A stretch of DNA of 64,000 nucleotides from assembly GCA_017302715.1 (NCBI GenBank), contig JAFLCD010000006.1, positions 1-64,000 of the forward strand, in the 5' to 3' direction. The notes under the pieces were generated by a model. The model searched no databases. It was not told the origin of the DNA and saw nothing but the letters and a program-made list of their open reading frames with translations. The stretch is from Deltaproteobacteria bacterium (GTDB lineage Bacteria > Bdellovibrionota > UBA2394). Below, piece after piece: positions 37,860 to 46,538 of the stretch (within the stretch, counting starts at the first letter, position 1; each line of letters starts with the position of its first letter). The translations under genes were made by a program, and so were the position numbers.

Positions 37860-37887
37860 TTCTTTTGAAGATCTCTGCGAAAATTTA

Positions 37888-39267
37888 CTATAAAACTTTT
37901 ATTTTTTTCTCTTCTTCAAGTCTTCCTAAAACTCGATTCGTATACTCATCTACTCGGGCGATAATATGCGTCCAAGAATAAAATTTTTCCATTTTTATAA
38001 GAGCTCGTTTGGCAATAACGGCGCCTAAACCAGGTTCTTTAATTAAACGCAAAATCTGCGCTGCAAATTCTTCGGGCTTATCGGGATGTGCCATGAGCAC
38101 TTCTTTTCCAGCTTCCGCCGTCTCATGATATGCGGGAATATCGCTCGCCACCGTTGGTTTATTCGACGCCATACTTTCAAGTAAAGTCACTCCGAGTGCG
38201 GCTACGCGAGTGGTTGGGCAAACATTGATATCAGCCGTCGCAAAATACTGAGGCTTTTCTTCTAAGATCGGGCCAATGAAATGAATATGAGTTTTGAGTT
38301 CCTCTTCCATCGACTCTTCGTAAAAAGCTTTGAGCGGACCAGCACCCGCCAAAATCAAGCGAGTGTTTGGAGCTTCGCGATGCACGATTCTAAATGCATC
38401 GATCAAAACCGAGATGCCATTGCGAGGTTCCATTCTACCGATAAAAAATAAATTTGTTTTTCCGTCATCAAACTTAGGTATGCGTGGAATGTTTTGGTTG
38501 AATTCATCCATGGGCACGCCGTTTGGGATCACTTCAAACTCGCACTTAAACCATTCCGAAAAAGGTTTCGCGCAAGTTTTTGAAACCGCGATGTTGCCTT
38601 CAAAGTCATTCATGAATCTCGATAGATGTTTTTCAAAGAGTCGGTAATAAATCGGTTTCGATTTAAGCAAAGTGTGAACGTGTCCCACCGTCGGACAATC
38701 CGCGTAGCGCTGAACAATCAGAGGCAAAATCGGAGTGAGTGGGCAGTGAATATGAATGACATCAAACTTTTGTTCGGCGATCATTTTTTTTACTTGGCTG
38801 CCAAGGTTCCATGCAAAACTTACTTTAGCCAAACTTCCATTCGCGATAATCGGAATCGATTTTCCAACTCTAATGATTTCAAATCCAAGCGGGGAGTGAT
38901 GAATATTGTGAGGCTCTGCGACGTTTGAAGTAATCAGTTTAACGTCGTATCCCAATTTCGTGAATTCAACGGCCGCAAAGTGAACGTCTCCGCTTAAGCC
39001 CCCGAGATGCGGATAATAATATTCGCTGACGATTCCGACTTTAAGCGGACGTGATTTATCGATGGGACGAAAATTTTTTCGTTTCGGATCTTTGCCAACC
39101 TTCCACATCGTGTTGATGCTTAGAGTCCACATGATGTAGAGAGTGACGGCTGCGTTATAAAAACTTACGAAAAAATGCCAGATCGCATAGCCGACGCGTG
39201 CTCGAAAAGAGAGAGGGGCTAAAGGCCTCACAGTCAGTGATTCAGAAGGTTTAGTTTTGGACGTCAA
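37888..39267 (-). CDS. GT4-type glycosyltransferase
   Basis: 459 residues. The conserved part begins near residue 77 with KVGIVSEYYYPHLGGLSGDVH and has the GT-B fold of family 4: VIPNGVPMDEF, NLFFIGRMEPRNGISVLIDAF, and the C-terminal nucleotide-sugar site LLESMASNKPTVASDIPAYHE. Enzymes like phosphatidylinositol mannosyltransferase share this layout; donor and acceptor are unknown. An unusual N-terminal extension contains a hydrophobic segment (AIWHFFVSFYNAAVTLYIMW), which would tie the enzyme to the inner membrane next to the UPF0104 protein. It is the first gene of a two-gene unit. Confidence 0.92.
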   Translation of the reverse strand: MTSKTKPSESLTVRPLAPLSFRARVGYAIWHFFVSFYNAAVTLYIMWTLSINTMWKVGKDPKRKNFRPIDKSRPLKVGIVSEYYYPHLGGLSGDVHFAAVEFTKLGYDVKLITSNVAEPHNIHHSPLGFEIIRVGKSIPIIANGSLAKVSFAWNLGSQVKKMIAEQKFDVIHIHCPLTPILPLIVQRYADCPTVGHVHTLLKSKPIYYRLFEKHLSRFMNDFEGNIAVSKTCAKPFSEWFKCEFEVIPNGVPMDEFNQNIPRIPKFDDGKTNLFFIGRMEPRNGISVLIDAFRIVHREAPNTRLILAGAGPLKAFYEESMEEELKTHIHFIGPILEEKPQYFATADINVCPTTRVAALGVTLLESMASNKPTVASDIPAYHETAEAGKEVLMAHPDKPEEFAAQILRLIKEPGLGAVIAKRALIKMEKFYSWTHIIARVDEYTNRVLGRLEEEKKIKVL

Positions 39268-39380
39268 AGTAGTATGAAAGCAATTTTTTCGTTCTAAATA
39301 AAGGCAATCTCTCGCCCAAAAATCTTTTGGCTTGGAAGCTTTTTAGTGACTTTTCTAAAAGATTTTGAGAAGCAGCGCGG

Positions 39381-40208
39381 ATGGCAGAGCTTGCAAATAA
39401 GTTATCGAATTCATTGGAGGAAAAACTTCTTTCGGCCGCCTTTTTTTGCCGCCGGGATTTCTTTAAACTTTGGAATCAAATTCGGAATTCGGAAGACACT
39501 TATCTTACCCCCGAAGAGAAGTGTCAGCTCATTTTCGAAAAGCTCGAAGGGCTTTCGCCTATTCATTTGCAGCCTCCCATCCGGTTTATTTCGATGCTTT
39601 CTGCCGAGTATCCTCAAATTTTGCTCGAATTACCTCAACCACCCCTCGGACTTTTTATTTTGGGATCTATTGGAGCTGGCCCCTTTGTTGGAATCGTGGG
39701 CTCTCGAAAGCCCACTCCGTATTCTCAGCGAGTCACTCGAGATGTCGCCCGCATTTGGTCGTCGCAAGGTTTATGCATCGTCAGCGGTGGAGCTTATGGA
39801 ATCGACAGCATTGCTCACCAGACGACCCTTGAAAATAACGGAAAAACCATCGCGGTTCTGGGCGGGGGGCTTCGCCGCCTTTATCCAAAAACCCATATCC
39901 GAATCTTCGAAGAAATTCTTAAAAAAGGCGGAGCTTTAGTAAGTGAATATCCTCCCGAAACCGATGTGAGACCTTATTTTTTTCCGGAGCGAAATCGAAT
40001 TATCGCGGCACTCAGTGATTCTCTTTTTTTGGCTCAGGCGCACGAAAAAAGTGGCTCGCTATTAACCGCTCGAGCCGCTCTCGATATGGGTCGCGAAATT
40101 TTTGTTCTAAGACCTATTCAAGGAGATGTTTTATATGCGGGCTCTCAGTCACTTATCGAAGCTGGCGCCCATTGCTTGATCGATGCAAAAGAATTGCATC
40201 AGCGTTGA
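39381..40208 (+). CDS. dprA: DNA-processing protein DprA/Smf
   Basis: 275 residues. DprA loads RecA on incoming single-stranded DNA in natural transformation. The Rossmann-like core shows VGIVGSRKPTPYSQRV, IVSGGAYGIDSIAH, TIAVLGGGLRRLYP, SEYPPETDVRPYFFPERNRIIAAL and KSGSLLTARAALDMGREIF. The C-terminal winged helix found in many homologues is absent, since the protein ends 35 residues after that last motif. It is a single gene divergent from the glycosyltransferase and convergent with the secreted protein at 40221. Confidence 0.95.
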   Translation: MAELANKLSNSLEEKLLSAAFFCRRDFFKLWNQIRNSEDTYLTPEEKCQLIFEKLEGLSPIHLQPPIRFISMLSAEYPQILLELPQPPLGLFILGSIGAGPFVGIVGSRKPTPYSQRVTRDVARIWSSQGLCIVSGGAYGIDSIAHQTTLENNGKTIAVLGGGLRRLYPKTHIRIFEEILKKGGALVSEYPPETDVRPYFFPERNRIIAALSDSLFLAQAHEKSGSLLTARAALDMGREIFVLRPIQGDVLYAGSQSLIEAGAHCLIDAKELHQR

Positions 40209-40220
40209 GCGCCTTAAGAA

Positions 40221-41033
40221 TTATTTTAGATAGCGAACTTCAGATTTTGCCGTTTTGAAAGTGGAACCTTCTTCAAATGACTCCGAACTTCCGGTGCAGT
40301 AGGCGGTGGCATGATGAGCAGAAACATTCGCTACGATTAACTCAGCGATATTCACTTGAGGAAGTTCCTTCGTCACTTTTTGATTTCCGTCGCCGGTTCT
40401 GTAGACAAAAAGTCTGTCATTTTTTTTCAAACCATCCGCGCTGCCTTTGTTGATAAAAGCAAATTCATAAGGTCCGATAAATTTAACATCTTTGGCAGCC
40501 GATAAAACCATACCTGTTAGATTAGCCGTGGGTTCTTGAGGATTTAATTTCACTCGAATATCTGCTGAAATAGGCGCTACTAAGTCACCAATATTGATAT
40601 CGATATTTGAATCATAAATTTTTGCGACAATGGTGTTAGGAGTGACTTCGGAAACTTGTAAAAAGCCTTTGATCGAAATATTTTTTCCGGTTTTCTTCAT
40701 AAAAGAGCCAGGAACTTTTACTCCGCCAAGGTCGTTATAAATCATAAATCGATCACCTACCGACACATTTTGATTCGGCATTTTTAAATAGACGGTATCT
40801 AAATTAGTGAGATATCGATTTTTTTTGTACGAGCCGACGATCGATCCTAAAGATTTCATGTCTTCGACAATAATATTTTCGAGCATGATCTCAGGCGGTT
40901 GAGTCACGATCGAATTTTTCTTCACCTCAAAATCATCATTACTGTCGACGGCAAACGTATGCCCAAATTTAAGTGACAGTTGCAAAGATAAAACGGCAAA
41001 GAAAATCGCTAAAATACATTTTGCCCATTTCAT
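40221..41033 (-). CDS. Exported protein, possible FlgT-C-like repeats
   Basis: 270 residues. A signal peptide is visible (CILAIFFAVLSLQLSLKFGHTFA). The mature part is beta-rich and seems to contain two similar units, each with a phrase on robustness of the fold type VSVGDRFMIYND and LKKNDRLFVYRTG, followed by VAEL-like strands (NIAELIVANVSAHHATAYC). This recalls FlgT C-terminal or LysM-associated domains in related bacteria; the match is by eye and uncertain. Its ATG overlaps the stop of the CpoB-like gene as ATGA, so the two proteins are translated together and probably work in the same envelope process. Confidence 0.72.
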   Translation of the reverse strand: MKWAKCILAIFFAVLSLQLSLKFGHTFAVDSNDDFEVKKNSIVTQPPEIMLENIIVEDMKSLGSIVGSYKKNRYLTNLDTVYLKMPNQNVSVGDRFMIYNDLGGVKVPGSFMKKTGKNISIKGFLQVSEVTPNTIVAKIYDSNIDINIGDLVAPISADIRVKLNPQEPTANLTGMVLSAAKDVKFIGPYEFAFINKGSADGLKKNDRLFVYRTGDGNQKVTKELPQVNIAELIVANVSAHHATAYCTGSSESFEEGSTFKTAKSEVRYLK

Positions 41034-41611
41034 TTTAATTTCTCCCCTGTGGTTGTTGAATCTGCGGACATTTTTTGCTCAGGACTTGTGCCACGAATGA
41101 GTGGCTCTGGAAGCCCTTGCAATCGTGCACGTGCGCGTTTGGCGCGATTACCTTTTGGATAAAGTTGAAGAAGTCTTTGAAGTTCAGCTCTTGCCAATTC
41201 GATTTCATTTTTTTGTAAATAAATTTGAGCAATCCAATAAAGAGCGTGATCTGCAAAATCGGATTCCGGAAAATTTCTGGCGTATGCTTCCATCGAAACA
41301 ATGGCATCATCCCATCTTTCAGCATCCACATCTTTGAGTGCTTCTCGGTAAGCTTTTTTTGCAATCTCTTGCTTTTCGGCCTTCGAAATTTTCTTCGTTT
41401 TTACTTCGGTAGGTTGTCCTTTATGTTCTTCGATCGAAGCATTTCTCTCTTTGAGTTCTTTCTTTAAATTTTTCATTTCGGTCTGCAATTTGACATTTTC
41501 ATTTTGTAGGGCAGAAACTTTTTGATTGTATTGGAGCTCAAGAATATTTCTCATCTCTGCTGTTTCATCAGAAACGGCGATTAAAAATACAGAAGTGCAG
41601 AGTAAAAGCAT
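41030..41611 (-). CDS. CpoB/YbgF-like periplasmic TPR protein
   Basis: 193 residues. A short hydrophobic start (MLLLCTSVFLIAVS) precedes a coiled coil (about 20-60, LQNENVKLQTEMKNLKKEL), then TPR repeats: KAYREALKDVDAERWDDAIVS, ALYWIAQIYLQKNEIELARA and LYPKGNRAKRARARL. This order, coiled coil then TPR, is that of CpoB (YbgF), which links peptidoglycan synthesis to the Tol-Pal machine. No tol or pal genes are adjacent, so the name stays tentative. TATACT lies five bases before the ATG with no ribosome site, so the message may be leaderless. Confidence 0.78.
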   Translation of the reverse strand: MLLLCTSVFLIAVSDETAEMRNILELQYNQKVSALQNENVKLQTEMKNLKKELKERNASIEEHKGQPTEVKTKKISKAEKQEIAKKAYREALKDVDAERWDDAIVSMEAYARNFPESDFADHALYWIAQIYLQKNEIELARAELQRLLQLYPKGNRAKRARARLQGLPEPLIRGTSPEQKMSADSTTTGEKLK

Positions 41612-41766
41612 GATTCAGTATAGCCAGAGATTTTTAGATTTCCTAAAGAAATCATATAGTTATACTGTGGGGCGTCAACGCATTGAGTCGGAGCTCTAAA
41701 ATTCGCGAAAAAGCGGTGGAGGGGGGCATTTTTCTTTCAAAGGGAATGTGCTAGAGATTTCTGCAT

Positions 41767-42123
41767 ATGGCAGAACTCAATAAAGAAAAGTTTCAAGAAA
41801 TGGTTGAAAACGGAGATATCACTCCTAATATTCAACTCACCGGAATGGACCTTCGCGAAGTTAATTTACGTTCGGCATTTTTAGTCGGCGCGAATATGCG
41901 AGGAGCCAAACTGCAAAAGAGCAATTTAGCTTGTGCGAATTTAGAAGGCGCTAATTTAGAAGAGGCCGATCTTCGTGGATGCAATCTGAGCTACACCAGT
42001 TTCAAAGGCGCAAATTTAAAAAATGCGAATTTGAAATCAGCTTATTTTGAATACACCGATTTTCGTGGTGCGAATCTTCAAGGTGCAAATTTCGAAGATA
42101 CTTCTGGTCAGAAAATTCTTTAA
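41767..42123 (+). CDS. Pentapeptide-repeat protein
   Basis: 118 residues. After about 35 residues the sequence becomes a run of roughly 15 pentapeptide units of the A(N/D)LxX type (for example GANMRGAKLQKSNLACANLEG split over units). Such proteins fold into a right-handed beta-helix. No signal peptide is seen. Some family members mimic DNA and inhibit gyrase, but most have no known role; this one is too short and generic to assign. An AT-rich terminator follows. Confidence 0.88.
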   Translation: MAELNKEKFQEMVENGDITPNIQLTGMDLREVNLRSAFLVGANMRGAKLQKSNLACANLEGANLEEADLRGCNLSYTSFKGANLKNANLKSAYFEYTDFRGANLQGANFEDTSGQKIL

Positions 42124-42132
42124 TTTTCTTAA

Positions 42133-42172
42133 ATATGAGTAAGGTTACTTTAGTTTCTTTACTCATATTTTT
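42133..42172 (+). terminator. Intrinsic terminator after the pentapeptide-repeat gene
   Basis: ATATGAGTAA (42133-42142) pairs exactly with TTACTCATAT (42159-42168) across a 16-base loop and is followed by TTTT. It is AT-rich but placed 10 bases after the stop codon. Confidence 0.7.
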
Positions 42173-42243
42173 ATCTAGTCATTTTTAATTCTTATTGATT
42201 TTTAGATTCGTCCTCCAATAGCTTTCTCGCAGGAGGACTTTTC

Positions 42244-42810
42244 ATGTCTAAATTTTTAATAATTATTTTCGGATTAAGTATTTCGAGTGCGTTTGCACAT
42301 CCGCAGGACTCTGATCCGTTGTCCAATATTGGCGGCGGAACAGAAATTACTTTTCAAAAAGAACTTAATATTCCCCCCCATCACACTGCGATTTTATTAC
42401 TCAACGGAACGATTTCAATTATCGAGCCGGAAGATTATACGGATTTTCCGAAAGCAGCTCTTAATACCAACGGAGATATAAATCCGCATTGCATTATGTA
42501 TTTGAATACCAGCTCTAATTTTGACAGAGTTCTTAAAAGTGGTGCCAGTATAAAAATCGGCGGAAATCTTGCCCTTCGACTGAAAGACTCAATTTATTAT
42601 TATATGGATATTTCAAGTCCTCTTCGAGATATTTGGCATATTTTATATTGTTCCAAAGGTGTTGCAAGACAGGCAGATAATCCCGGCTCTTCAGATAAGT
42701 CTGAGATGGATCAAAAATTTATTATTTCAGAAATCACAATTGCAGATTTCAAAAACATTTTAGGCGATATAGCCGTTATAAAAATTCCTGATCCGCAACC
42801 AGTTCAGTAA
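42244..42810 (+). CDS. Small secreted protein, unknown function
   Basis: 188 residues. The strong AGGAGG site seven bases before the ATG fixes the start. A signal peptide is clear (MSKFLIIIFGLSISSAFA). The mature part is beta-rich with two cysteines (HCIMYL, LYCSKG) that may form a disulfide. No family is recognised. It is a single gene following a terminator and converging with fabH, whose stop is one base away. Confidence 0.78.
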   Translation: MSKFLIIIFGLSISSAFAHPQDSDPLSNIGGGTEITFQKELNIPPHHTAILLLNGTISIIEPEDYTDFPKAALNTNGDINPHCIMYLNTSSNFDRVLKSGASIKIGGNLALRLKDSIYYYMDISSPLRDIWHILYCSKGVARQADNPGSSDKSEMDQKFIISEITIADFKNILGDIAVIKIPDPQPVQ

Positions 42811-42811
42811 T

Positions 42812-43819
42812 TTAATATCTCAGTAAGCTTGAGCCCCAGGTAAAGCCGGCTCCGAAAGAGGCGATCAAAATGAGATCGCCTTTTTTTACTTGGCCTTTTC
42901 GTTCGGCATCTAAGAGCGCCGTTGGAATCGTGGCCGCCGTTGTATTTCCAAATCTATCTATATTGATGGCGATTTTTTCTTTGGGCAGTCCGATGCGCTC
43001 TGCGGCAGCATCGATGATTCTCATATTGGCCTGATGAGGAACGAAAAGTTTGAGATCGCTGCCCGTTAACTTATTTTTTTCTAAGATCTCTTGGCAGACG
43101 TCAGCCATATCTACGACGGCTCTTTTGAAAACCGATTTACCCTCTTGTTTTACGTAATGCTCTCGATTTTGAACGCTCTCCACAGAGGGCGGCTTCAAGC
43201 TTCCGCCGGCAGGCATATACAGACAAGGCGCTCCGCTTCCATCCGAGCGCATAATCGAATCAATAATATAACTTTTGTCGTTTCCGGCTTCGATAAGCGC
43301 TGCCGCTCCTCCGTCTCCAAACAAAATACAAGTCTGTCGATCTTGAAAATCGAGGATGGCCGACATTTTTTCGGCCGCCACTAAAAGCACTCGCTTCGCG
43401 CGACCTGACTCTACGTAAGCTCGGGCGGTTTCAAGCCCGTAAATGAAGCCACTGCAGGCGGCGAGCAAATCGTAAGCAAAAGCGTTTTTGCAACCGAGTT
43501 GGTTTTGGATCAAGCAAGCTGAGGCCGGAAAAGTATAGTCGGGAGTGATCGTCGCACAGACCACCAGGTCGATACTTAAAGGATCGATTTTAAAATCTGC
43601 AAATAATTTTTTAGAAGCTTCAACTCCCATAAAGCTTGGAGTTTCATGAGTTTCGCTACGTCGGCGCTCGCGTATGCCGGTGCGTTCGACGATCCATTCG
43701 TCGTTGGTGTCGACAATCTTCTCCATGTCTTTGTTGGTGATAACTCTGGCCGGAAAGTAATCGCGAATGCCTAAAATTTGGGCGCGAATCGGGCGGCTTT
43801 GCTGGGGGGCAACTGACAT
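42812..43819 (-). CDS. fabH: 3-oxoacyl-ACP synthase III
   Basis: 335 residues. FabH starts fatty acid synthesis by joining acetyl-CoA and malonyl-ACP. The triad is complete: Cys122 in LAACSGFIYG, His262 in VPHQANMRIID and Asn292 in RFGNTTAA. The family's GTGIRERR-like phrase (RTGIRERRR) is present. No other fab or plsX genes are near, so it is not in the usual plsX-fabH-fabD cluster. No ribosome site is obvious before the ATG. Confidence 0.96.
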   Translation of the reverse strand: MSVAPQQSRPIRAQILGIRDYFPARVITNKDMEKIVDTNDEWIVERTGIRERRRSETHETPSFMGVEASKKLFADFKIDPLSIDLVVCATITPDYTFPASACLIQNQLGCKNAFAYDLLAACSGFIYGLETARAYVESGRAKRVLLVAAEKMSAILDFQDRQTCILFGDGGAAALIEAGNDKSYIIDSIMRSDGSGAPCLYMPAGGSLKPPSVESVQNREHYVKQEGKSVFKRAVVDMADVCQEILEKNKLTGSDLKLFVPHQANMRIIDAAAERIGLPKEKIAINIDRFGNTTAATIPTALLDAERKGQVKKGDLILIASFGAGFTWGSSLLRY

Positions 43820-43977
43820 GAAGACGAGAGACTAGCATCGATCTTGGGCTCTGCCAGCAATAAAACAACTGGCCTTAGACTCACAAAATTCACCCGAAAA
43901 TCTACAGGACACTTGACGTAAATGCTTGTTTTCGATGAGTTTCATTAATCGAATCTTAACAGAAAGGAACTTTCGTT

Positions 43978-45558
43978 ATGAATATGCTGTTTTCCTTAAC
44001 TTTTGCTTTATTGAGCGCCCTCCCTCCTGCGCAGACATCTAAAGATGAATTTGTTTTTAATAACCGAGGCGAGCCTGAGTCCATTGATCCTCATTTTGCA
44101 ACGGGAGTTCCAGACAATAGTGTGATCGCCCAGATATTTCAGGGATTGATGGCGCGTAAAGCAGATTGGGCAACGCTTGTTCCTGGAGATGCCGAAAGTT
44201 ATAAAATCAGCAAAGATTTAAAAACTTACACATTTAAAATTCGTAAAGGTTTGAAGTGGTCAGATGGAACACCTCTCACTGCAAAAGATTACGAATATTC
44301 TTGGTTACGTGTTTTGCGACCTGAAACACTCAGTAATTATTCTTACTGGCTAACAGACAATGTTGTTGGCGCTCTGGCTTATCAAGAGAAGCCTACTCCT
44401 GAGAACGCAGCGAAGGTTGGAATCAAAGCTATCGATAATGAAACTTTCGTGGTGACGCTAAACAAACCTGTTCCTTATTTTTTACATCTAACAGCTGAAA
44501 CTATTTTGGCTCCTGTCAAAAAAGAAGTGGTTGAAAAATGGGGAAGTCAGTGGACTCGTCCAGAAAATATTGTTTCAAACGGCCCTTACAAATTGTCTTC
44601 TTGGAAAGTTCAAGATCGAATCGTGATGGATAAAAATCCACTTTTCCACGATGCCGCAAATGTTAAATTGCAGCGAGTCGTCGCTCTTCCGATTGAAGAT
44701 CGTCAGACAGGCGTGAATATGTATCAACAAGGAAAGTTGGACTGGTCAGGACATAACGGCGCGCCGAATTCTTTGGTACCTGCGTTTAAGGCAAATCCAG
44801 ATTTTAGAATTTTTCCAGGCTTTATCTCTTATTATTATTTGTTTAATACCAAACGTCCTCCTCTTGATAATCCAAAAGTGCGAGAAGCGATGGTACTCAC
44901 CATCGATCGCGACGAACTTGTAAAACAAGTAACTCGCGGTGGAGAAATTGGTTACGGAGCATTGGTTCCTCCTCACACCGGAACTTATGGCGGAGCTCAA
45001 GGATTGCCTTCCAAAGATTTCAAAGCTGACGTAGCGAAAGCTAAAAAACTTTTAGCTGAAGCAGGATTTCCAGAAGGAAAAGGATTTCGAACTTTAAATC
45101 TTCTCTACAATACAGATGAGAATCACAAAAAAGTGGCTCTCGCTTTATCTCAAATGTGGAAAAAGAATTTAGGAATTACCGTCGCTCCTTTCAACCAAGA
45201 GTGGAAAGTTTATTTGAAATCTCAGAACGCAAAAGATTTCGATCTTTCTCGTCAAGGTTGGCAAGGGGACTATCCAGATCCCGCCACTTTCTTAGAATTG
45301 TTTCAGTCAAAATCAGGAAATAATCACACCGGTTGGGCCAGTGCTGAATACGATAAGAAATTTCAAGAAACAAATAATATGCCGGCTGGCAAAGCTCGAG
45401 ATGCAAAATTAAAAGAAGTTGAAGAGCTTCTCTTAAAGGATGCCCCGATTGCCCCTATTTTTATTTATACAAACTTTGGATTTCTTCGTCCTGAAGTTGT
45501 GGGCTTTGAAGAAAATTCAATTGATCGACCATACGTAAGATATTTTAGTAAAAAATAA
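43978..45558 (+). CDS. oppA: Oligopeptide ABC transporter substrate-binding protein
   Basis: 526 residues, SBP family 5. It has a signal peptide (LFSLTFALLSALPPAQTS) without lipobox. The fold is indicated by EPESIDPHFATGVPDNSV, LKTYTFKIRKGLKWSDGTPLTAKDYEYSW, VSNGPYKLSSWK and NTKRPPLDNPKVREAMVLTID. It captures peptides in the periplasm and passes them to OppBCDF. AAAGGA lies upstream of the ATG. It is the first gene of the operon and is set off from oppB by a hairpin, which often lets the binding protein be made in excess. A proteolytic predator would need such uptake, though this is inference. Confidence 0.95.
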   Translation: MNMLFSLTFALLSALPPAQTSKDEFVFNNRGEPESIDPHFATGVPDNSVIAQIFQGLMARKADWATLVPGDAESYKISKDLKTYTFKIRKGLKWSDGTPLTAKDYEYSWLRVLRPETLSNYSYWLTDNVVGALAYQEKPTPENAAKVGIKAIDNETFVVTLNKPVPYFLHLTAETILAPVKKEVVEKWGSQWTRPENIVSNGPYKLSSWKVQDRIVMDKNPLFHDAANVKLQRVVALPIEDRQTGVNMYQQGKLDWSGHNGAPNSLVPAFKANPDFRIFPGFISYYYLFNTKRPPLDNPKVREAMVLTIDRDELVKQVTRGGEIGYGALVPPHTGTYGGAQGLPSKDFKADVAKAKKLLAEAGFPEGKGFRTLNLLYNTDENHKKVALALSQMWKKNLGITVAPFNQEWKVYLKSQNAKDFDLSRQGWQGDYPDPATFLELFQSKSGNNHTGWASAEYDKKFQETNNMPAGKARDAKLKEVEELLLKDAPIAPIFIYTNFGFLRPEVVGFEENSIDRPYVRYFSKK

Positions 45559-45573
45559 ATTGGCTTGTGAGAC

Positions 45574-45599
45574 GGCTCGCATTTAGAGAGATGCGAGCC
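45574..45599 (+). terminator. Hairpin between oppA and oppB (possible attenuator)
   Basis: GGCTCGCAT (45574-45582) pairs perfectly with ATGCGAGCC (45591-45599), loop of eight, followed by CGTTTT. The stem is strong and the T-run is short, so it should act as a partial terminator or an RNA stabiliser giving more oppA than oppBCDF message. Confidence 0.65.
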
Positions 45600-45617
45600 C
45601 GTTTTGGATAGGGGTTC

Positions 45618-46538
45618 GTGCTTAAGTATATTTTAAAAAGAATTGGAGGAGGCGTGGTCACATTGTTTATCGTGATCACTCTCTCTTTCTTTATGATGCG
45701 ATTGGCTCCTGGTGGTCCATTCTCCAAAGATCGCGCGTATCCACCAGAAATTTTACGAAACATCGAAGCTAAATATCACCTCGATAAGCCACTGCTTGTT
45801 CAGTACGGAATTTATTTAGAGCGAGTGATTTTTCATTTTGATTTAGGACCTTCGACTCGTTATGCCGATCGATCGGTAAACGAACTCATCGCCTCGGGCT
45901 TTGAATACTCCGCGCGAATTGGTTTAGGCGCTCTTATTTTTTCGGTATTTGTAGGTCTCTGCGCTGGTTTGATTGCCGCACTCAATCACAATAAATTTTT
46001 AGATTATTTTCCGATGAGTATTTCGATGATTGGAGTCTCGATGCCCGACTTCGTTCTCGCGAATATTCTCATGCTTGTTTTTGCGCTGCAGCTGGGATGG
46101 CTGCCAGTCGCGGGAATTGATTCTTTTAGTGGATATATTTTGCCATCGGCAACTCTTGGTTTGATTTTTGCGTCTTCGATTGCGCGTCTTACGCGAGGTG
46201 GAATGCTTGAAATTCTTGGCCAAGATTTTGTGCGCACAGCGAGAGCTAAAGGACTTTCTCAACGAACCATTTTGTGGAGACATACGTTGAAGGGCGGATT
46301 GGTTCCCGTCGTTTCTTATCTGGGTCCAGCGATCGCGTCGATGATGACAGGATCTTTGATCGTCGAAAAAGTTTTTAATATTCCTGGGCTCGGCAGATTT
46401 TTTGTCGATTCGGCTACGAACCGCGATTACACGCTCGCGATGGGATCGGTGATTGTTTTCGCCGTTTTAATTATCGCGCTGAATATTTTCGTCGACTGCG
46501 TCTATGGACTTTTAGATCCGAGAGTGACCTATGACTAA
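45618..46538 (+). CDS. oppB: Oligopeptide ABC transporter permease
   Basis: 306 residues starting with GTG, with AGGGG four bases upstream. Six membrane helices are seen. The N-terminus MLKYILKRIGGGVVTLFIVI is typical of OppB, and the EAA loop appears as VRTARAKGLSQRTILWRHTLKG. It forms the channel with OppC. Its end overlaps oppC by eight bases. Confidence 0.96.
   Translation: MLKYILKRIGGGVVTLFIVITLSFFMMRLAPGGPFSKDRAYPPEILRNIEAKYHLDKPLLVQYGIYLERVIFHFDLGPSTRYADRSVNELIASGFEYSARIGLGALIFSVFVGLCAGLIAALNHNKFLDYFPMSISMIGVSMPDFVLANILMLVFALQLGWLPVAGIDSFSGYILPSATLGLIFASSIARLTRGGMLEILGQDFVRTARAKGLSQRTILWRHTLKGGLVPVVSYLGPAIASMMTGSLIVEKVFNIPGLGRFFVDSATNRDYTLAMGSVIVFAVLIIALNIFVDCVYGLLDPRVTYD

Noticed and set aside
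39346-39939. 197-codon plus-strand frame over dprA
   Set aside because: The overlapping dprA frame has all family motifs; this frame has none.
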